64,000 nt of DNA from Zunongwangia endophytica (GTDB lineage: Bacteria > Bacteroidota > Bacteroidia > Flavobacteriales > Flavobacteriaceae): NCBI RefSeq assembly GCF_030409505.1, contig NZ_JAUFPZ010000002.1, positions 744,001 to 808,000 of the forward strand, given 5' to 3'. The notes beneath the pieces are model-generated. The model searched no databases. It saw only the letters and a program-made list of their open reading frames with translations, and had not been told where the DNA came from. Position 1 is the first letter of the stretch. Each line of letters starts with the position of its first letter. Shown one piece after another: positions 53,351 through 63,067 of the stretch. A program made the position numbers and the translations under genes.

Positions 53351-54583
53351 TTAAATATTTTCAAGTTTAAGATAATTGGATACGGTAGATAATATTCTTT
53401 GATGCTTTTTGACAAATGGATTTTCCTGATTCCATACATAGCCTGCTAAAACTGCGCATATTTTTTCTTTGAAATCTGGATTAGGGGCATGGTGAAAAAT
53501 AATATCTTGTAGGTCACCGTTATACCATGCTTTAACATAACTGGAAAAAACATCGATTCCCTGATTCATGTAATTCTCATAATTCAGCTGCCAATCAATT
53601 TCTTCGCCTTTGAGTTCTTTTAAAGCTAATTTTGCTGCTTTCAGGCCAGATTCTGTGGCGAAACTTACTCCCGAAGAGAAAACAGGATCCAAAAATTCAG
53701 CGCTGTTACCGGTTAGAGCAAATTTGTTTCCGTAGAGCCTGATAACACTTTTGGCGATATGATTAATTTTTTTCGGTGTAAAATCTAAGCTATAATCGTC
53801 GAATCTTGTTTTATAGTAATTCAGTTTACTAAGCATTTCAGAAAATGCAATTTCAGGATCATCATTAAATTGTTTAAACCAATTGGTAGGAGCTACAAAA
53901 CCTAAGCTGGTGTTCCCATTCGAGAAAGGAATGTACCAAAACCAAACTTCAGTTTCTAAAATTTCAAAAGTAATTAATTCACCTTCTTTTCCTTTTGGTC
54001 GGTTGGTTTCCTCGATGTGCGTAAACATGGAGGAATGTGATTCTATTTTAGAAGGTTTTTCCAAATCTAATAAACCGGCTAAAACTCGACCATAGCCACT
54101 ACTATCAATAACAAACTTCGCTTCAATTTGTGTTTTATTCCCGTTTTTATCCTGAATTGTAATAATAGGATTTTCACTACTTAAATCAGCGGCTATTACT
54201 TCAGTTTCAAAAGCTATATCAACACCGCGAGATTGCACTTCAGTGGCTAAAATATTGTCGAAATCGGCTCTTGGTACTTGCCAGGTCCAATCCCAACCTT
54301 TGCCGAATTTCTGGCTGAAATCGAATTCTCCAATTTTTTCATCTTTAATAAAACGCGCTCCGAATTTTTTCTGAAAACCAGCATTTTTCAGCACCTCTAA
54401 CAAACCGGCTTCTTCAAAATTATCCATGCATCTGGGAATAAGGCTTTCGCCAATGCTGAAACGAGGAAATAACTGCTTTTCCACGACTTTTATATTGACA
54501 CCGTGTTGCTGAAGATATCCGGCAGAAACCATTCCTGATGGTCCTGCACCAATAATTAAGATATCGATGAATTCTTTAGTCAT
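53351..54583 (-). CDS. FAD-dependent oxidoreductase, halogenase/geranylgeranyl-reductase-like
   Basis: 410 aa. FAD motif IIGAGPSGMVSAGYLQQHG (residues 10-28), the family marker RFSIGESLIP, and a W-x-W-x-I-P-like stretch (VWFWYIPFSNG) seen in flavin halogenases and relatives; the C-terminus carries LTGNSAEFLDPVFSSGV. Enzymes of this type modify aryl-polyene/flexirubin pigments in Flavobacteriaceae. It is divergent from the ammonia-lyase that begins the cluster. Halogenation against oxidation cannot be decided here. Confidence 0.85.
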   Translation of the reverse strand: MTKEFIDILIIGAGPSGMVSAGYLQQHGVNIKVVEKQLFPRFSIGESLIPRCMDNFEEAGLLEVLKNAGFQKKFGARFIKDEKIGEFDFSQKFGKGWDWTWQVPRADFDNILATEVQSRGVDIAFETEVIAADLSSENPIITIQDKNGNKTQIEAKFVIDSSGYGRVLAGLLDLEKPSKIESHSSMFTHIEETNRPKGKEGELITFEILETEVWFWYIPFSNGNTSLGFVAPTNWFKQFNDDPEIAFSEMLSKLNYYKTRFDDYSLDFTPKKINHIAKSVIRLYGNKFALTGNSAEFLDPVFSSGVSFATESGLKAAKLALKELKGEEIDWQLNYENYMNQGIDVFSSYVKAWYNGDLQDIIFHHAPNPDFKEKICAVLAGYVWNQENPFVKKHQRILSTVSNYLKLENI

Positions 54584-54789
54584 TCGTCTAATTTAGATTT
54601 ATCCCTGCGGAAATATTTCTGAAGTAAAAGTAAAAAATATAATTATTCTTCTGGATTGCGCAATTCGCTTCCTGATGCTTTTCCATTTAGATGGCATGGC
54701 ATAGGGATTTAACAGTATTTCTTAAAATTTGTACTAATTATATTACATTTGCGCTTGTACCCAAACATGCAGAATTTTACCAAAATACT

Positions 54790-56322
54790 ATGCTTAGCAT
54801 CAAAGCAACACTAAAATTAAGCGATTTTCGTCAGGTATTATTTGAAAATCAACAACTTGAAATTTCAGAAGAGATTCTCGAAAAAGTAACAACTTCTTTT
54901 TCTTTCCTACAAAATTTTGCAAAAGACAAAGTTATTTATGGTGTAAATACGGGATTTGGGCCGATGGCGCAGTATAAAATAGCAGATAAGGATAGATTAC
55001 AATTGCAATACAATCTTATTAGAAGTCATGCTTCTGGAACAGGAAAAGCAATAGATCCTTTATGTGTAAAAGCTTCCATGGTGGCGCGCCTAAACTCACT
55101 TTCATTGGGATATTCAGGCATAAATACGTCGGTTTTAGAAACCATGCAGCAATTAATAAACCGCGATGTTACACCTCTTGTTTTTGAACATGGCGGAGTA
55201 GGAGCTTCGGGAGATTTGGTACAATTAGCGCATTTGGCTTTGGTGTTAATTGGTGAAGGAGAAGTATTTTATAAAGGAGAGCGAAAAGCTACAAAATTGG
55301 TTTTTCAGCAGTTAAGTATAAAACCTATCGAAATTAAATTACGAGAGGGCTTAGCCTTGATTAATGGTACCTCGGTAATGACAGGAATCGGAATTGTAAA
55401 CCTGATTCATGCTAAGCGATTATTAGATTGGTCGGTTTGTTGTTCTTCGATGCTTAATGAGTTGGTTTCTGCGTATTCCGATCATTATTCTTCAGAATTA
55501 AATAATTCCAAATTACATGAAAGTCAGCATGAAATTGCCAAAATGATGCGCGATCATTTACACGATAGTCACAGGATCAAAAATCGTCAAGATCACTTAT
55601 ACCGAGAAACGTCAACTTCAGAAGCAATTTTTTCAGAAAAGGTTCAAGAATATTATAGTTTACGTTGTATTCCGCAGATATTAGGTCCGGTTTTGGCTAC
55701 TATTAATTCCGCAGAGAAAATTTTAATAGATGAAGTAAATTCGGCTAACGATAATCCGATTGTTTCGGTAGAAGACCAAATGGTTTATCACGGCGGAAAT
55801 TTCCATGGCGATTTTATTTCCTTAGAAATGGATAAACTGAAGTTGGTTATGACGCGTTTATCGATGTTATGCGAGCGACAATTAAATTATTTACTGAATA
55901 GTAAATTGAACGAAATTTTCCCTCCATTTGTGAATTTAGGCAAATTAGGACTCAATTTTGGGTTGCAGGGAGCACAATTTTCAGCAGTTTCAACCACTGC
56001 AGAAAATCAGACACTTTCTAATAGCATGTACGTGCATAGTATCTCAAATAATAACGATAATCAAGATATTGTAAGTATGGGAACTAATGCAGCCAATATA
56101 ACCAAAACAGTTATAGACAATACCTACCAGGTGTTGGCGGTAGAAATGATGGCGATTATTCAGGGAATCAAGCATATCGATAAGTTAGATAGCTTTAGTA
56201 ACAAGTCTATAGAAATTTTCGAAAAATTTAATGATAAATTGAACTTGGAAAAAGAAGATTTCCCTTTATACAAATCTATTGAAGATATTACAAAGTCTTT
56301 AAAAGAAAACGATGCTTATTAA
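54790..56322 (+). CDS. Aromatic amino acid ammonia-lyase (HAL/PAL/TAL family), probable tyrosine ammonia-lyase
   Basis: 510 aa from MLSIKATLKLSDFRQ; a longer frame opens at 54,691 but adds a sequence unlike the family. VIYGVNTGFGPMA, the self-cyclised Ala-Ser-Gly cofactor site in VGASGDLVQLAHL, and the catalytic segment DNPIVS are in order. The enzyme would supply 4-coumarate as polyene starter. RSHASGTG near residue 75 is like HutH and flexirubin-cluster lyases; TAL activity is inferred from context. The next gene begins right after the stop. Confidence 0.87.
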   Translation: MLSIKATLKLSDFRQVLFENQQLEISEEILEKVTTSFSFLQNFAKDKVIYGVNTGFGPMAQYKIADKDRLQLQYNLIRSHASGTGKAIDPLCVKASMVARLNSLSLGYSGINTSVLETMQQLINRDVTPLVFEHGGVGASGDLVQLAHLALVLIGEGEVFYKGERKATKLVFQQLSIKPIEIKLREGLALINGTSVMTGIGIVNLIHAKRLLDWSVCCSSMLNELVSAYSDHYSSELNNSKLHESQHEIAKMMRDHLHDSHRIKNRQDHLYRETSTSEAIFSEKVQEYYSLRCIPQILGPVLATINSAEKILIDEVNSANDNPIVSVEDQMVYHGGNFHGDFISLEMDKLKLVMTRLSMLCERQLNYLLNSKLNEIFPPFVNLGKLGLNFGLQGAQFSAVSTTAENQTLSNSMYVHSISNNNDNQDIVSMGTNAANITKTVIDNTYQVLAVEMMAIIQGIKHIDKLDSFSNKSIEIFEKFNDKLNLEKEDFPLYKSIEDITKSLKENDAY

Positions 56323-57054
56323 ATGAAATACGCTTTAGTTACAGGAGGATCACGAGGAATAGGAAAAGCAATTGCCATGAAACTGGCAGCAGATCTTGAA
56401 TATCATATTTTACTGAATTATCATTCGAATACCGAGGCTGCTGAAGAAACCGCTAAACTTATTGAAGATCTAGGCGTAAATTGTGAGCTTTTAAAATTTG
56501 ATGTAGCTAATCCTGAAGCAACAAAAAAAGCCATTGAAAATTGGCAAATCTCGAACCCAGATGCCGTGGTAGAGGTCCTGGTAAATAATGCCGGGATTAC
56601 TAAAGATGGCTTGTTTATGTGGATGGGGGAAGAAGATTGGAGTTCGGTAATTAATACTTCGCTTAATGGATTTTATAATGTAACTCAGCAATTCGTCAAA
56701 GGGATGCTTCAAAAACGATATGGCAGAATTATCAATATCGTTTCATTATCTGGAGTGAAAGGCAATCCTGGACAGGTAAACTATTCAGCTGCAAAAGGAG
56801 CAGTAATTTCAGCAACAAAAGCTTTAGCACAAGAAATCGGAAAACGAAAAGTAACGGTAAATGCAGTAGCACCGGGATTTATAACTTCAGACATGACTGC
56901 CGATTTTGATGAAAAGACGCTAAAAAAGATGATTCCTATGCAACGTTTTGGTGATGCTGAAGAAGTTGCCGATTTAGTCAGTTTTTTGGCTTCAAAAAAA
57001 GCATCGTATATCACGGGAGAAGTCATAAACATTAACGGAGGATTATATTCTTAA
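56323..57054 (+). CDS. 3-oxoacyl-ACP reductase (FabG-like SDR) of the pigment cluster
   Basis: 243 aa SDR. The NADP motif TGGSRGIGKAI is at the N-terminus, NNAG is present, and the catalytic Ser-Tyr-Lys is in VSLSGVKGNPGQVNYSAAKGA. GEVININGGLYS closes it. In aryl-polyene synthesis it reduces ketoacyl-ACP after each elongation. It starts one base after the ammonia-lyase stop, so expression is surely coupled. Confidence 0.9.
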   Translation: MKYALVTGGSRGIGKAIAMKLAADLEYHILLNYHSNTEAAEETAKLIEDLGVNCELLKFDVANPEATKKAIENWQISNPDAVVEVLVNNAGITKDGLFMWMGEEDWSSVINTSLNGFYNVTQQFVKGMLQKRYGRIINIVSLSGVKGNPGQVNYSAAKGAVISATKALAQEIGKRKVTVNAVAPGFITSDMTADFDEKTLKKMIPMQRFGDAEEVADLVSFLASKKASYITGEVININGGLYS

Positions 57055-57057
57055 GTT

Positions 57058-57936
57058 ATGGCCGGCTGGAGTGGAAAATCACGCGGAACACTTTTTACTA
57101 TTCGAATTTATGTTTTTATAATTCGAACGTTCGGTTTATATCCTGCGTATTTTTTACTGGCCTTTATTGCATTTTATTTCTTTCTTTTTGCTCCTACTTC
57201 TTTTAAAAGTATCTATTATTATTTCCGAAGAAGACATGGTTATAATTCCCTAAAATCAATATGGAATATTTATAAAACCTATTTTGAATATGGGAAAGTG
57301 CAGCTAGACCGTGTTTTAATTACGGGCGGAGCGAAAGAACGTTATAAATTTAAGTTTGACGGGATAAGCCATATTCAAAATCTTCAGCAACAAAACAAAG
57401 GCGGAATTTTATTAACCGCCCATATCGGTAATTTCAATTTAGCGAAGCACTTTTTTGACCAAAAGCATAACAATACGGTAATCAATCTTATAATTAGTGA
57501 TTTTGAGCATGAAAGTATAAAAAATTATATGGAATCGGTTACCGGAAAATCGGGTGTAAAGCTAATCGTCTTAAAGAAAGATCTATCTCATATTTTTAAA
57601 ATGAATGAAGCTTTAAAAAATAATGAGTTACTGGTTTTTGCTGCAGATCGTTATATGAAAGAAGTTAAAACCTGGAAAGCTGATTTTCTGGGAGCTACGA
57701 GTCAATTTCCGCAGGGGCCTTTTAAACTGGCGGTTCGCAATAATATTTCGGTCCTGTTTGTGCACATTATGCGAGAGCGAAATTATGAATACCATTTCTA
57801 TGCGAGACCCTATATTCCGCAAAAAAATACACCAAAAGAACTTTTAAAAGCGTATCTTGAAAATCTGGAAAAAATGGTTAAAAAGTATCCACACCAGTGG
57901 TATAATTTTTATGACTATTGGAAAGATTTCAGCTAA
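57058..57936 (+). CDS. LpxL/HtrB-like acyltransferase of the pigment cluster
   Basis: 292 aa with an N-terminal membrane anchor (FIIRTFGLYPAYFLLAFIAFY). The usual HX4[D/E] motif of lysophospholipid/lipid A acyltransferases appears as TAHIGNFNLA, with Asn where the acidic residue should be. FAADRYMKEVKTW and FPQGPFKLAVRNN follow the family. It probably attaches the polyene acyl chain to a lipid acceptor. Three bases from the FabG stop. Confidence 0.82.
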   Translation: MAGWSGKSRGTLFTIRIYVFIIRTFGLYPAYFLLAFIAFYFFLFAPTSFKSIYYYFRRRHGYNSLKSIWNIYKTYFEYGKVQLDRVLITGGAKERYKFKFDGISHIQNLQQQNKGGILLTAHIGNFNLAKHFFDQKHNNTVINLIISDFEHESIKNYMESVTGKSGVKLIVLKKDLSHIFKMNEALKNNELLVFAADRYMKEVKTWKADFLGATSQFPQGPFKLAVRNNISVLFVHIMRERNYEYHFYARPYIPQKNTPKELLKAYLENLEKMVKKYPHQWYNFYDYWKDFS

Positions 57937-57945
57937 ACAATTTTT

Positions 57946-58398
57946 ATGGCAGAAAATTTACTTCAGGCTCCAATTTTAGATCCACAGGAGATAATAAAAC
58001 TTATTCCGCAAAAACCGCCATTTGTGATGGTAGATAGTTTACATGATTATACCGATCTTACCGGAATCACCGGCTTTATGGTGCCAAAAGATAATATTTT
58101 GGTAGACGAAGATGGTATATTTTCTGAACCCGGACTTATCGAACATATGGCACAAAGTATGTCTTTGCATCGTGGTTATCAAGGATATTCAAGCGGACTA
58201 AAAAAGCCAAAAACTGGATTTATTGGCGCAATCAAGTCTGTTGAGATTTTTAGACTTCCAAACGTAGGAGAGCAGCTTACCACCCATGTTGAAATTTTGA
58301 ATGAAGTGATGAAAGTGACTTTGGTGACTGCAAAAACTTTAGATGAGAATGGCTTGGTAATTGCAACTTCAGAAATGAAAACCGTAACGGTAGATTAA
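57946..58398 (+). CDS. Hotdog-fold 3-hydroxyacyl-ACP dehydratase-like (FabZ/ApeP type)
   Basis: 150 aa. EIIKLIPQKPPFVMVDSL aligns with the FabZ HRxPFLxVD motif but has Gln where FabZ has the catalytic His. PGLIEHMAQSMSLHRG keeps the acidic residue and helix. It should dehydrate the hydroxyacyl-ACP. Activity of this variant is uncertain because of the missing His. Confidence 0.8.
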   Translation: MAENLLQAPILDPQEIIKLIPQKPPFVMVDSLHDYTDLTGITGFMVPKDNILVDEDGIFSEPGLIEHMAQSMSLHRGYQGYSSGLKKPKTGFIGAIKSVEIFRLPNVGEQLTTHVEILNEVMKVTLVTAKTLDENGLVIATSEMKTVTVD

Positions 58399-58416
58399 TT
58401 CCTGAAATTTTCTAAA

Positions 58417-58833
58417 ATGAATAAAGAGTTAACCGTACAAACTAAATTGCAGGTGCGTTTTAGTGAGTGCGATTCGTTGCAGATTGTATGGCATGGTAAT
58501 TACCTGAAGTATTTTGAAGAAGGTCGCGAAGATTTTGCCCGTAAACACGGTATTTCTTATTTAGATGCCAAGCAACATGGCTTTGCAACACCAATTGTAA
58601 AATCGTCTTGTGAACATAAATCACCTCTAAAATACGGTGATGAATTTATAGTAGAAACCACTTTTGTAAATGCCAGTGCCGCAAAAATAATTTATAGCTG
58701 TAAGATTTTTAAAGCGGGACAATTAATTTGTACCGGCGAGACAACTCAGGTTTTTATTGATAAAAATGGAGAATTAGTACTGAATAATCCTTCATTTTTT
58801 CTAGATTGGAAAAAGAAAATGAAGCTGATTTAA
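58417..58833 (+). CDS. 4HBT/YbgC-like acyl-CoA/ACP thioesterase
   Basis: 138 aa hotdog protein. VRFSECDSLQIVWHGNYLKYFEEGREDFAR is the standard 4-hydroxybenzoyl-CoA thioesterase signature with a conserved Glu-Gly-Arg run. It may release or edit acyl intermediates. It is joined to the next ketosynthase by a TAATG overlap (stop and start share bases at 58,831-58,835). Confidence 0.87.
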   Translation: MNKELTVQTKLQVRFSECDSLQIVWHGNYLKYFEEGREDFARKHGISYLDAKQHGFATPIVKSSCEHKSPLKYGDEFIVETTFVNASAAKIIYSCKIFKAGQLICTGETTQVFIDKNGELVLNNPSFFLDWKKKMKLI

Positions 58834-59993
58834 TGAAGAACCTTTACCTACATGATGATTGCATAATTTCTCCGCTTGGCTTTACCACTTCAGAAAATAT
58901 TGAAAAATTAAGAAGTGGTACCACCGGTTTACAGACATGTGCTGATAATGAATTTTTAGAATCTCCAATTTGTGCCGGGATTATAGCTTCAGATAAATTA
59001 TCGAAAGCATTTGCTAATATTGGAAATCCTGAGAACTTTACGAAGCTAGAGCAGATGATGTTGCTTGCAATCCAGGATATTTTAAACAAAAATCCAAATT
59101 TTGATAGAAATCAAAGCGGACTCATAATTTCTACAACTAAAGGCAATGTTCATCTTTTAGACGATTTAAAAGGTCTTAAGGAAGAACGCATATTATTATC
59201 CAAATTGGGTAAAATTATCCGGGATTTTTTTGGCTTTAAACTGAAGCCGATTGTGGTTTCGAATGCTTGTATTTCTGGAGGTTTAGCACTATCTGTCGCA
59301 AAGAAAATGATAAATGCCGGTCAACTTTCAGAAGCGATTGTGGTAGGTGGCGATATGTTATCCAAATTCATAGTTTCTGGTTTTAATTCTTTTCAGGCTT
59401 TAAGCGATACGGCTTGCAAGCCTTTTTCTAAAGATCGCACCGGGATTAATTTAGGCGAAGCGGCGGCAGCGGTTTTGGTAAGTGATAGGAAAAAAGCACA
59501 TTCAAATTGTATAAATTTGGTGGGAGATGCTTCAGCGAATGATGCTAATCACATTTCAGGACCATCACGAACGGGTGAAGGTTTACATAAAAGCATTCAG
59601 AATTCGTTAAAAGAAGCTAAGATCTCTTCCGAAGCAATTAATGCAATTTCTACTCACGGTACCGCAACGGTTTATAATGATGAGATGGAAGCTATTGCGG
59701 TTTCAAGAAATAATTTAACCGAAATTCCCTTAAATAGTATCAAAGGATATTACGGGCATACTTTAGGAGCTTCAGCTTTAATAGAAGCAATTGTTTGCAA
59801 ACACATGATGCTGAATAATGAGATCTATCAAAGTCTGAATTTCACTCAGCTCGGCGTTTCAGAAAAAATAAATGTGGTAACCGAATATCAAAAATCAGTG
59901 CCTATCGAATATATGCTAAAAACAGCTTCGGGTTTTGGCGGTTGCAATTTGGCTATGATTTTTAAAAAAGAAGCAGGAAATGGCGAATCTTAA
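58833..59993 (+). CDS. Beta-ketoacyl-ACP synthase of the pigment cluster
   Basis: 386 aa, beginning at ATG 58,833 within the TAATG junction; an upstream in-frame ATG (58,806) lies in the thioesterase. Active-site Cys in VVSNACISGGLALS, first His in THGTATVYNDEME, second His in GYYGHTLGASALIEA, giving a complete Cys-His-His triad. It elongates the polyene chain. It overlaps the next gene by about 14 bases. Confidence 0.92.
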   Translation: MKNLYLHDDCIISPLGFTTSENIEKLRSGTTGLQTCADNEFLESPICAGIIASDKLSKAFANIGNPENFTKLEQMMLLAIQDILNKNPNFDRNQSGLIISTTKGNVHLLDDLKGLKEERILLSKLGKIIRDFFGFKLKPIVVSNACISGGLALSVAKKMINAGQLSEAIVVGGDMLSKFIVSGFNSFQALSDTACKPFSKDRTGINLGEAAAAVLVSDRKKAHSNCINLVGDASANDANHISGPSRTGEGLHKSIQNSLKEAKISSEAINAISTHGTATVYNDEMEAIAVSRNNLTEIPLNSIKGYYGHTLGASALIEAIVCKHMMLNNEIYQSLNFTQLGVSEKINVVTEYQKSVPIEYMLKTASGFGGCNLAMIFKKEAGNGES

Positions 59994-60576
59994 ATTAGAA
60001 CATTGGGTACGCATTAAAAATGGAAAGATAATTTGTGATGATGAAGTTATTTTTTCTTCGGAAGAAGGAACTGGGAAATTTATCAAAGCTGCTTTTAAAT
60101 TCCTGGATATCAAATATCCGAAATTCCATAAAATGGATCGACTTTCTAAATTAGGCTTTATAGCTTCAGCAATAATAGCTTCAAAAACCGAATTTAGTGA
60201 AGATACCGCACTAATTTTCAGCAATAATAGTTCTAGTTTAGAGAGCGATATAAAGTATCAGAAATCAATTGACGAATTTCCTTCACCATCACTTTTTGTG
60301 TATACATTACCGAATATCGTTTTGGGAGAAATTAGTATCTATTTTAATCTGAAAAGCGAAAATGCGTTTTTTATTGAAGATCAGTTTAATGCAAATTTAT
60401 TATTGAAATATTCTGAGCAATTAATTGAAACTGAAAAAGCAGAAAAAGTGGTTTGTGGTTGGTTAAACTTGCAAAACGATGAATATGATGTATTTTTGTG
60501 GCTTAATTCGAAATCTCCGAAAACGGAAATTTCTGAGCAACAAATAAGGAAAATATACGATGCCGATTATGACTGA
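59980..60576 (+). CDS. Truncated ketosynthase-like protein of the pigment cluster
   Basis: 198 aa. HWVRIKNGKIICDDEV, KLGFIASAIIAS and TLPNIVLGEISIYFNLKSEN follow the N-terminal thiolase fold, but the catalytic Cys and the C-terminal half with the His pair are missing. It overlaps the flanking genes by a few bases. Such short ketosynthase-like proteins are seen in flexirubin-type clusters and may help bind or gate substrate; function is unproven. Confidence 0.75.
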   Translation: MANLKLEHWVRIKNGKIICDDEVIFSSEEGTGKFIKAAFKFLDIKYPKFHKMDRLSKLGFIASAIIASKTEFSEDTALIFSNNSSSLESDIKYQKSIDEFPSPSLFVYTLPNIVLGEISIYFNLKSENAFFIEDQFNANLLLKYSEQLIETEKAEKVVCGWLNLQNDEYDVFLWLNSKSPKTEISEQQIRKIYDADYD

Positions 60577-60826
60577 TTTGCATACCGAGTTAAAAGCCAG
60601 TATAATAGAACAGCTGAACCTGGAAGATATGGAGGTTAGCGATATAGAAAATGACGAACCTTTATTTGGTGATGGTCTCGGTTTAGATTCTATCGATGCG
60701 TTAGAATTAATCGTTTTATTAGAAAAAGACTACGGAATTAAGCTTACCGATCCCCAAAAAAGTCGGGAGATTTTTGAAAGTATTAATAAAATGGCCGATT
60801 TTATTGAAGCGAATCGCACAAAATAA
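60569..60826 (+). CDS. Acyl carrier protein
   Basis: About 85 aa. The phosphopantetheine site reads GLDSIDALELIVLLEKDYGIKL, with Ser as attachment residue. MTDLHTELKASII at 60,569 is the likely start; the upstream in-frame ATG at 60,560 is also possible. It carries the growing polyene chain. Confidence 0.93.
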   Translation: MTDLHTELKASIIEQLNLEDMEVSDIENDEPLFGDGLGLDSIDALELIVLLEKDYGIKLTDPQKSREIFESINKMADFIEANRTK

Positions 60827-60829
60827 TTT

Positions 60830-62010
60830 ATGAATAGGAGCGTGGCCGTTACGGGAATGGGGATTCTTTCTTCTATCGGAAGAAATGTAGAGGAAAACCA
60901 TAAATCGCTCGTTCATGGAAAACATGGACTTTCAAATCCTACAATTTTAGAAACTAATCATCGAAATTTGCCTATTGGCGAGATTAAGTCTTCTAATAAT
61001 GATCTTGCTGAAATGCTTAATTTGGATAAAGATCATGCATTTACCAGAGCAGCTCTTTTAGGAACGCTAGCTTTAAAGGAAGCTGTGGAAGCTTCTGGAA
61101 TTAAGGATTTTACCAATATTGGATTTGTAAACGGTACGAGTGTTGGTGGGATGGATATGACCGAGCGTTTTTATCGAGAATACGAAAAAGACAGTACTAA
61201 TCATCGGTTTATACAAGCGCAGCATCCAGGTTTTACTACCGAAAAAATTGCAGCTTATTTTGGAATTAATGCTTACGTGACCACTATAAGTACCGCATGT
61301 TCTTCTGCCGCAAATGCCATTATGATGGGCGCGAGACTTATAAGATCCGGTCGCTTAGATAAAGTAATTGTGGGTGGTACCGATTGCCTTTCTCGTTTTA
61401 CACTTAATGGTTTTAATTCTTTAAAGATCTATTCTGAAAACTTCCCGAAACCTTTTGATAAAAATCGCGAGGGATTGAATCTGGGAGAAGCAGCGGCCTA
61501 TTTAATCTTAGAATCTGAAGCTTCTGTTGGTGATAAGGAGATCTTAGGTTATGTTTCTGGTTATGGAAATGCGAATGATGCTTTTCATCAAACAGCATCT
61601 TCAGAGAATGGGGAAGGTGCTTATCTTGCCATGCAGAAGGCATTGAAAACGGCCAATCTTAATCCGCATCACATAGAATATATTAATGCACACGGTACGG
61701 CGACGCTAAACAATGACCTTTCTGAAAGTAGAGCGTTGATAAGAACCTTCAAAGAAATGCCGGCTTTTAGTAGTACTAAGTCTTTTACCGGCATACGCTA
61801 GCTGCGGCCGGAGCAATCGAAGCGGTTTTTAGTTTGTTAGCCATAAAAAACCAGGAAATATATCCCAATCTTAATTTTGAAACTCAGGTAGAGGATACCA
61901 AATTAGAACCGGTAACTCAGCTTAAGAATGCGAATATTGAGCATGTTTTATCTAATTCTTTTGGTTTCGGTGGAAATTGTACTTCTTTAATCTTCAGTAA
62001 AAATGGATAG
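60830..62010 (+). pseudogene. Frameshifted beta-ketoacyl-ACP synthase
   Basis: The first 320 codons are a good ketosynthase (active-site Cys in ISTACSSAANAIMMG, first His in NAHGTATLNND). At about 61,790 the text reads SFTGIR and stops; the continuing frame gives TLAAAGAIEAVFSLLAIKN to GFGGNCTSLIFSKNG and stops at 62,008-62,010. One base, a C in GGC[C]ATACG, is missing. It hits the codon of the second catalytic His (GHT). Either the gene is dead or the base was dropped in sequencing. Confidence 0.88.
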
Positions 62011-63067
62011 AAAGATTTACATCAATGGAGCAGCAAGTATATCTGCACAAACCGAAGAAGAAATTTTTTCAGAAAAAGCTAAAGTTTTTCGCGAAAACAT
62101 CTTTCCTGCCAGAGAAGTAAATTATAAAGAGCACATCAAACCTATGATGCTTCGTCGCATGTCGAAAGCGATTAAAATGGGTTTGGTTACCGCCAAGAAC
62201 GTTTTAAATGAAGCTTCAGTAGAAATTCCCGATAGTATTATTGTTGGAACAGGTGAGGGCTGCAAACAGGATACTGAAAAATTTTTGGAGAATATCTTAA
62301 ACGAAAATGAGCAATTTTCAACACCAACCTCGTTCATTCAAAGTACGCATAATACGGTTGGTGGGCAGATTGCGTTAGATTTAAAATGTACCGGATATAA
62401 TATGACCTACACCCAAAACAGCGCATCGTTCGAGTCGGCTTTGATTGACGCAAAACTTCAATTTACTGAAGGTATGGATACGCGCTCAGTTTTGGTTGGG
62501 GGAGTAGATGAACTTGCAAAAACCAGTACGCCATTTTATAATTTAGATGAACAGTTAAAATCGGGCAAAATAAATTCTTCGGAATTATTACAATCTCAAT
62601 CGGGTGGTACGATCACTTCGGAAGGTGCTGCTTTCTTTTTACTTTCAGAAATTCGAACTCAAAATTCGTATGCTGAAATTTCAGATTGTGCAATTTATAG
62701 GGTTATTTCTGAAGAAAAGCTTTCTGAAGAGATTAGCTGGTTTTTAAAGAAAAACAATCTTGAAGTTGAAGATCTTGATGCGATTATTCTTGGAAATAAT
62801 GGAGACGCAAGATTCGATCATTTTTATCATCAACTACAAAAAGGAATTTTTGAAAATACTCTTCAATTAGGCTATAAGCATTTGGTAGGCGATTATAACA
62901 CGGTGACTGCTTATGCATGTTGGTTAGGCGCCGAAATTTTAAAAAGAAATATAATTCCGCAGCAATTAAAATTGAATGCAATTTCAGTAAAAAAACCAAA
63001 ATCGATTTTAATTTATAATCAGTATCTTGGTAAAAATCACAGTCTAACTTTGCTTCGAAGTCTTTGA
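62003..63067 (+). CDS. Ketosynthase-like chain-length-factor-type protein without active-site Cys
   Basis: 354 aa, overlapping the previous gene by a few bases. SFIQSTHNTVGGQIALDLKC and RSVLVGGVDELAKT give the ketosynthase fold. The Cys motif is replaced by TYTQNSASFESAL, so it cannot form an acyl-enzyme. It is probably the heterodimer partner of a true ketosynthase. Confidence 0.82.
   Translation: MDRKIYINGAASISAQTEEEIFSEKAKVFRENIFPAREVNYKEHIKPMMLRRMSKAIKMGLVTAKNVLNEASVEIPDSIIVGTGEGCKQDTEKFLENILNENEQFSTPTSFIQSTHNTVGGQIALDLKCTGYNMTYTQNSASFESALIDAKLQFTEGMDTRSVLVGGVDELAKTSTPFYNLDEQLKSGKINSSELLQSQSGGTITSEGAAFFLLSEIRTQNSYAEISDCAIYRVISEEKLSEEISWFLKKNNLEVEDLDAIILGNNGDARFDHFYHQLQKGIFENTLQLGYKHLVGDYNTVTAYACWLGAEILKRNIIPQQLKLNAISVKKPKSILIYNQYLGKNHSLTLLRSL

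Noticed and set aside
54691..54789. N-terminal extension of the ammonia-lyase from ATG 54,691
   Set aside because: The added 33 residues do not resemble the lyase family and contain a possible -7 box (TACATTTG at 54,744). Its spacing to a TTG is not convincing, so I did not list a promoter either.
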